Below, piece after piece: positions 58,319-64,000 of a stretch of 64,000 bases of DNA. Location of the stretch: the NCBI GenBank assembly GCA_963932145.1, contig OZ010581.1, forward strand, positions 82,966,802 through 83,030,801, read 5' to 3'. The position numbers and the translations under genes are program-made. Origin of the DNA: Acanthosepion lycidas. Lineage: Eukaryota > Mollusca > Cephalopoda > Sepiida > Sepiidae. A model generated the notes under the pieces. The model ran no database searches and was not told the origin of the DNA. It worked only from the letters and a program-made list of their open reading frames with translations. Each line of letters begins with the position of its first letter. Position 1 is the stretch's first letter.

Positions 58319-61283
58319 GAATTCTTCTAACGTGGATATATGAATATATATTCGTATCTCATGGCTGGACGTATTCTCAGGTCTTCTTCGAGTGTCGTCC
58401 TGGAGCTGGTAACTCGAATATAATTACCCCTTGGCGGTCAAGGTTAAAACGCAAAATTCTACCAATTTCAATGATTACGAATAAATTTTCATACCGGATC
58501 GGTCGTCACCCGGGTCAACAAGGGCCGCGTACCTCAGAGAGGAACCAGTCTGAGGCCGAAAAATCTGTCACTGGAATAAACACTTCAAAAAACGAAGAGA
58601 CACTAGGTCACCAAAGCCGGACTATTGCCAACCTTGGACCAAGTGACTCAATAGCAAATCAACTAATAAAAAGACGATGAACGAAATGGTCTTATGAAGA
58701 CTATCAACAAATCATGACATCATTCTTCACTGCACTCGAAAATCCAACAAAGAACAGAAGAATCAGACATACCAAATATGGAGAACTCTGGTAGGAAGTG
58801 ATATAAGACCTCACCTCAACCCAAACATGCTTGCCAACGTCCGCAAAGGCAGAAATAGATAAGATAAAATTCGATATAAGCCAAAATACTATAACCATCA
58901 CTCAAACTAAGTAATATGACAGAGGATGAGGTAAAAATTAAAACAAATGAAATACGAAATAACCTCCTAGAAAAGAAAATCGAAGAATTTACCTGTGGCA
59001 TAACTTGCAGTTATCCAGATGTCACTGAAAATGACTCCAATTACATTAAGTTGAAAACCACAGAGCTGAAATCACCGAAGCGAAAAACATTATCCAAATA
59101 CTCAGAAGAGTAACTCTCACACAATTGTCAGACAGAGACCAACTCCCCAAAATCCATATGACGAAGTGCAATAAGCACATACAACGCTACTCTGAAAACA
59201 CTGTTAATAGATAAACCACTGGGAAATATCACAGAAGTTAACAACGTCATATACGCAACAACTTTAGAAGCTATTGAGGAGTTTGGTGTCAAGACAATGA
59301 AAAAAATTACCAAACATCGAGAGCCAGCTTGGAAAGCAAAACTAATGCGAGAAATAAAGGAAATCAGGTGTAAACGTTCGATATTAGAGGAGCCCACTAG
59401 AAACACAAATATCTCCACACGCGAGTGCAAGAAGATCAATCGGAAATATAAAATTAAATCCCTAATTGAAATTCCATCAATCAAGGAAATGCTGAAACAG
59501 AAACTTCAGTTAAATGTACAGAAAACAAGACGATACGAAAAACGTTGTAGGTTCTATCGCCAAAATAAAATATTCCATACGGACCTTAAGAAATTTTACA
59601 AGGAAATTGGAAAAACACCTATACATGTCGAAAAGTCACCATCTATTGACAATGTGCAGACATTTGGGGAGAATATTTGGAGCAGCTCAAAGGAATATAA
59701 CCCAAATGCAGAATGGATCCAACGTAAAGAAGAACGAATGCTTAAGCACAGCATGGGAATGTGGAACACCACACTATACCTAAATCACACCAGAGGCACT
59801 GCCATCTCCAACCGTCTGAATATCCGTTTTGTTTGTCCCTAATCCGCCTTACGCATGAACTAAACAACAGTAGTTATGATTACAAACTAAATAAGAAAGT
59901 ATTCAATCACCTACTCTACATGGATGATCTCAAACTCTTTGCCAAAGACGACAATGAGCTGAGGGGCCTCCTCAATATTGTAAAATGCTTCAGTGACGAC
60001 ATAGGTATGGACTTTGGATTAGATAAATGTGCAAAAGTAACATTCAAGAAAAGGAGAATTACAGAAACACCCTCAATAGATTTAGACTTTGTCACGAATA
60101 TGAGGGAACCGAAACAAGATGAAGCCTATAAGTACCTAGGAATTAGCGAAGGAGATGGTATACAACATACCCAAATGAAGGAAAAAGGTAAGAAATGAGT
60201 ACTACAGGCGTGTGCGTCTCGTACTAAATACCGAGCTGAACTATAAATAAATTAAAAAAATAAATAAAAAAAAACAGAATATCAGCCATAAACAACTTGG
60301 ATGTCCCTGTGGTGCAATACAGCTTTAACATCCTTAACTGGACCATAGCTGACATTAAGCGAATTGTCGCCAAAACAAGAACGCTTCTCACTTGCTACCG
60401 CATGCATCATCACAAAGTTTATGCTGACCGTCTGTATATGCCCAGATCCGAAGGAGGCGGAGGATTAGTTCAACTAGGATTGTCCAACAAAACTACAAAA
60501 TTGACCTTCAAAGATACCTGGAACCTACAGACGACTGGATGATGATATGTGTCAAAGAACATGAAAGTAGTAAGCGTCTTTATTCCGTAATGATAAATAT
60601 CCAGAAACAATTGATCATCTTATATCAGGTTGCACGATATTGGTACCCACTGAATATAAAACCTGGCATTACAGAGTGAGCCAATATCTGCATTGGAAAA
60701 TATGCAACTTCTAAGGGAAGGAAACTGAAAGAAATTGGTATGAACACCACCCAGATCCGGTTATGGAGATAGGACCTGTTACAGTTTTATGGGACTACAC
60801 AATACACACAGACAGAACCATCAAAACTAACCGCCCAGACATTGTGCTTAGAGACTGCAAACAAAAAAAAGTGCCTTCTTATTGATATGGCAGTCCCTGC
60901 AGACTGCAATGAATCTTTGAAGATCTTCAAAAGCTATCAAAATACAAGGACCTTGAAATCGAAATCTCAAAAATGTGGCACAAACAAGCCCTGTTGTAGT
61001 TGGAGCCCTCGGATTGGTCGGAAAAGATTCCAGTAGACTAATTTAAGGGATTCCTGGAAGCCCATGCCTTAAAGAAATACAAAAAATTGTTCTCACGAGT
61101 ACAGCCCACACGTTACGAAGGGCTTTATCTATGTAAAATATGTTTGGTTTATTTTTTTTATTTTTTTTTAATTAGTCAGTGGAAAATGTCATGATGCCAT
61201 TTCTAACCTTAGGTCTCTGGGCGGGACCCGGAAAGAAATGTGTAAACACCAGAAATCAAAGGAAATAAAATAATAACATTACG
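58319..61283 (+). pseudogene. R4/Dong-like LINE, long copy (b)
   Basis: Plus-strand pieces in order: an N-terminal myb-like string TKWSYEDYQQIM (about 58680-58716, after a stop); a basic linker (59297-59740) with KIKSLIE and RRYEKRCRFYRQNKIF; an apparent deletion of RT fingers near 59740; RT palm with LYMDDLKLFAKDD (59914-59952) and GLDKCAKVTF; RT thumb (60297-60540) with WTIADIKRI and CYRMHHHKVYADRLY. At about 60591 the thumb joins directly to the CCHC region (a deletion of about 345 bp relative to copy d, with TGA microhomology). Then come the endonuclease relic (NRPDIVL near 60835, LLIDMAVPADCN near 60885) and the 3' UTR ending near 61270. Dead, many frame breaks. The YMDD box survives. 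Confidence 0.85.
61212..61228 (+). other. Conserved 3'-UTR hairpin of the LINE (copy b)
   Basis: GGTCTC / GGGACC stem with loop TGGGC, about 35 bases before the 3' microsatellite. One G-U pair replaces the G-C pair found in copy d. Confidence 0.55.
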
Positions 61284-61509
61284 AAGAGCTTTATCTATGC
61301 AAAATGTTTATGACCTTATTTCGTTTTTATTTTATTAGTTTTTATTTTTTTTAGTTTTTATTTTTTTTATTTTTTATTTTTTTTAGTTTTTATTTTTTTT
61401 AGTTTTTATTTTTTTTAGTTTTTATTTTTTTTATTTTTTATTTTTTTTAGTGTTTTCTACAAAAATAATCAGTGGAAAATGCCATGACACCCGAAAGGAA
61501 ATCAAAGGA

Positions 61510-61580
<71 letters not shown>
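61284..61580 (+). mobile_element. R4/Dong-like LINE, heavily 5'-truncated copy (c)
   Basis: Begins CATTACGAAGAGCTTTATCT right after AATAATAA, repeats the 3'-UTR order of copy (b) (ATGCAAAATGTTTATGACC..., CAGTGGAAAATGCCATGA, GAAATCAAAGGAAATAATAA) and ends in a (TAA/ATA)n tract at 61511-61580. Its T-rich part has expanded into a 16-bp minisatellite. Confidence 0.8.
61336..61451. repeat. 16-bp (AGTTTTTATTTTTTTT)n minisatellite
   Basis: About seven slightly variable units within the T-rich 3' UTR of LINE copy (c). Confidence 0.85.
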
Positions 61581-61582
<2 letters not shown>

Positions 61583-61736
61583 CATGGGAATAATTGTACA
61601 TTATGATGTAATAGAACATAACCCCCCAGAATGACCCATCCGAAGACCTCAGTCGAAATACTCCATCAGATAAACGCATATCATCTATTGAGTATTATTA
61701 ACACATACTGAATCCAAGCCATTCCTGTCAGTGGCT
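61581..61736. other. Unique spacer between LINE copies
   Basis: No match to the other LINE copies and no ORF. It may be the pre-existing host sequence. Confidence 0.4.
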
Positions 61737-63232
61737 CACCGAATGCTAATAATAATAAAATTAGATGGCATACAACACCCCCAAATGAAAGAAAAAATAA
61801 CAAAAGAGTACTACAGGCGTGTACGTCTGATACTAAATACTGAACTAAACTCAAAAAATAGAATATCAGCTATAAACACATTGGCTGTCCCAGTGGTGCA
61901 TTACAGCTTTAATGTCCTTAACTGGACCATAGCTGAAATTAAGCGAATGGACGCCAAAACGAGAAAGCTTCTCACTTGCTATCGCATGCATCATCCCAAA
62001 GCTGATGTTGATCGTCTGTATGTGCCCAGATCCGAAGGAGGCAGAGGATTAATTCAACTAGAACTGTCCTACAAAACTACAACAATTGGCCTCCAAAAAT
62101 ACTTGGAAACTACAGAAGACTGGATGATGGTATGCGTCAAGGAACATGAAAGTAGTAAGCGTCTTTACTCCGTAATGAAAGAAGCCAACAAATTCAAACT
62201 GGAGCTTCAAATGGGCGTAGAGATGCAACTACAGCACAATACACCGGCTGAAACTGCAAAATACTTGAAAAAGACAGCAAAGACGAATGCAACCGACCAG
62301 ATACAGAAGCGATGGCAAGATAAACCGCTTCATGGCCAATACTCTGCCCGTATCAACCAAGCTGATGTAGACAAAACCCGTACCCATCAGTGGCTACGCA
62401 GTGCAGGGTTGAAAGCGGAAACTGAAGGTTTTATCCTTGCTGCGCAGGACCAATGCTTGCTAACTAGGAATTATCAAGCACATATACTAAAATATTGTGT
62501 CAGCCCAAAATGCAGATTCTGTGATAAATATCCAGAAACGATTGATCATCTTGTATCAGGTTGCACGATGTTGGCACCCACTGAATATAAAACCCGACAT
62601 GACAGAGTGGGCCAATATCTGCACTGGAAAATCTGCAACTTCTACGGGAAGGAAACTGAAAGAAACTGGTACCAACACCACCCCCAGACCCAGTTACGGA
62701 GATAGGACCTGTTACAATTATATGGGACTACACAATTCACACTGACAGAACAAACAAGGCCAACCGCCCAGATATTGTTATTAAAGACCACAAACAAAAA
62801 CGGTGCCTCCTTATTGATATGGCAGTCCCTGCTGACTGCAATGTATCTTTGAAGATATTCAAAAAGCTGTCAAAATACAAGGACCTTGAAATAGAGGTCT
62901 CGAAAATGTGGCATATGGGAACATCAACAATCCCTGTTGTAGTTGGAGCCCTAGGACTGGTTGGAAAGGATTGCAGTAGACTAATTGCAGGGATTCCTGG
63001 AAGCCCATGCCTCAAGGAGATACAAAAAATTGTTCTGACAAGTACAGCCCAGAAGGGCTCTATCTATGTAATTATTTTATTTTATTTTTTATTTTTTTTT
63101 TTTTGTCAGTGAAAAGTGTCATGATGCCATTTCTAACCTTAGGTCCCTGGGTGGGACCCGGAAAGAAATGTGTAAACGCCAGAAAGCAAAGAAAATAAAA
63201 ATGATGATAATAATAATAATAATAATGTCGCG
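61737..63232 (+). pseudogene. R4/Dong-like LINE, 5'-truncated copy (d), best preserved
   Basis: After GCTAATAATAATAAAAT, a 324-codon ORF (to 62705) covers the RT C-terminus (EYYRRVRLILNTELN, VVHYSFNVLNWTIAEIKR, CYRMHHPKADVDRLYVPRSE, THQWLRSAGLKAETEGFI). It also holds a complete CCHC finger C-X2-C-X8-H-X4-C (62511-62564). The finger and the following RPD-X14-D signature (NRPDIVIKDHK ... LLIDMAVP, 62762-62830) are the hallmark of LINEs with a restriction-like endonuclease (R2/R4 group). One frameshift, in the five-C run at 62681-62685, separates RT and endonuclease. Beyond it the frame is open to about 63060 (PVVVGALGLVGKD, PGSPCLKEIQKIVL). The 3' UTR ends in GATGATAATAATAATAAT (63203-63227). 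Confidence 0.9.
63142..63158 (+). other. Conserved 3'-UTR hairpin of the LINE (copy d)
   Basis: GGTCCC TGGGT GGGACC, a perfect 6-bp stem with a 5-base loop, about 45-60 bases before the 3' trinucleotide repeat. A candidate RT recognition structure. Confidence 0.6.
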
Positions 63233-63879
63233 TTTAACAAAAAACACATAACCTTTTTAATATATTGGAATTAATTAAAATAAAAATAAAATAAAAATCG
63301 ATCATTCCTGTCCGATCTCCATATCCATGACTTTTAGTGAATAATTTAAACATACCTCCAAATAGCAATTGTGTATTTTTGTACATATTCAGATCAGACA
63401 AAAATGTTTTAATCTTTCCATCAGCAGGACCAGCATACAGTTCTATGCTGGTTCTGCTAAACAACAAGAATTTTAAACATTGGCCGTCTTTAAACCAATT
63501 TTATCGTATTTGCTGTTAATGATTGTTTATTTCAACTGTGCCCCTCTCCGATCATCCATACGTGTTGCGTTCTTCACGTTAAATGCATTGTGTCGACAAA
63601 TATAGATGTTCAGCTGTTATTTTTGGTGTTACTGAAAATAAAACAAAAAAATAATTATTGCTTTAAATATAACGAATTATGTATTTGGTACTTAAAACGT
63701 AATTAAAACGTCTTCTCTTTTTGATATATTAAAAAATATTACCTGGGATTAGATTTTGATGAGGGCATTGCATATTTTATCAGAAATTAATGTAGTTAAT
63801 TTGATTTGTGATTATTGGTATCAGCATACTAAGAAATATGTTCACTGGATATTATAATGAAATATTAATATTAAATGCA
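63233..63879. other. Noncoding stretch
   Basis: The short inverted repeat CCAGCATA...TATGCTGG (about 63430-63452) is the only structure noted. The ORFs at 63234-63467 and 63337-63519 overlap on opposite strands without recognised motifs. Confidence 0.4.
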
Positions 63880-64000
63880 CAATCTTCTCTGTGCCGTGTC
63901 CCTTCAGAATGTTGGCGATCATGATTCTCCAGAATTCCCCGTCCTTTGTCTTTTTGTTATTGCTCCTAATCCTTGTTCTGCTAACCATTTACTCAGTCAC
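63880..64000 (-). pseudogene. RTE-like LINE C-terminal fragment, cut by window end
   Basis: Minus-strand reading gives KDGEFWRIMIANILKGHGT, the conserved 'W..MIA..L.GHGT' close of RTE/BovB-like RT proteins. A stop (TAA) lies about 30 codons upstream. The rest of the element, if any, lies beyond the window. Confidence 0.65.

Overview
This window looks like intergenic or deep-intronic DNA from a large, AT-rich, repeat-dense animal genome. The best guess is a coleoid cephalopod such as an octopus. That guess rests on base composition, on dense (TA)n, (CA)n, (CT)n and (TAA)n microsatellites, on tRNA-derived SINEs, and on relics of LINE, Ty3/gypsy, hAT and mariner elements; no host gene confirms it. 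There is no operon-like spacing, no ribosome-binding site and no CRISPR. No complete host protein-coding gene, rRNA gene or tRNA gene is evident. Nearly all coding signal comes from decayed transposable elements.

Layout. 1-12 kb: AT-rich DNA with a weak tRNA-SINE relic (0.8 kb), a GC/CpG-rich patch (3.0-3.2 kb), an old LINE 3' fragment split by a near-perfect mariner hairpin MITE (3.64-3.71 kb), a dead mariner transposase (5.1-5.5 kb, minus), the first copy of a noncoding ~0.9-kb repeat (7.6-8.6 kb) and an RTE/BovB-like reverse-transcriptase relic (9.9-10.7 kb, minus). 12-31 kb: an ~87-bp minisatellite, unclassified GC-richer blocks (12.8, 15.3-16.0 and 16.1-16.9 kb), two relics of one Jockey/CR1-like LINE family in opposite orientations (24.5 and 27.3 kb), a short Tc1/mariner element with recognisable ends (25.5-26.2 kb), an unexplained 168-codon minus-strand ORF (29.6-30.2 kb) and a perfect 21-bp-stem hairpin (30.5 kb).

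31-41 kb: a hAT element with a ZMYM1-like transposase (minus), inserted beside a unit of a ~260-bp tandem repeat. The main array of that repeat lies at 37.5-39.1 kb. Each unit is made of four related ~55-70-bp monomers, and looser monomers flank the array, an arrangement resembling higher-order satellite organisation. A fold-back element (36.2-36.7 kb) and the second copy of the ~0.9-kb repeat (39.8-40.7 kb) lie nearby.

44-54 kb: a tRNA-derived SINE (minus), a SINE with a chimeric 5S rRNA + tRNA head (45.8-46.2 kb), a minus-strand Ty3/gypsy relic lacking the integrase core (46.3-49.2 kb) and a LINE relic with a YADD motif (52.4-54.1 kb, minus).

54.3-63.2 kb is the most structured part. At least four copies of one R4/Dong-like LINE (CCHC finger plus restriction-like endonuclease signature) lie head to tail. 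Their 3' ends run into trinucleotide tracts and each truncated 5' junction is preceded by TAA-type repeats. A complete but internally deleted Ty3/gypsy element (55085-58313, LTRs, 5-bp ATTAT target duplication, tRNA primer site) has inserted among them. The window ends in another RTE-like LINE fragment.

Family calls come from motif recognition by eye; no database search was run. Boundaries of degenerate repeats are approximate.
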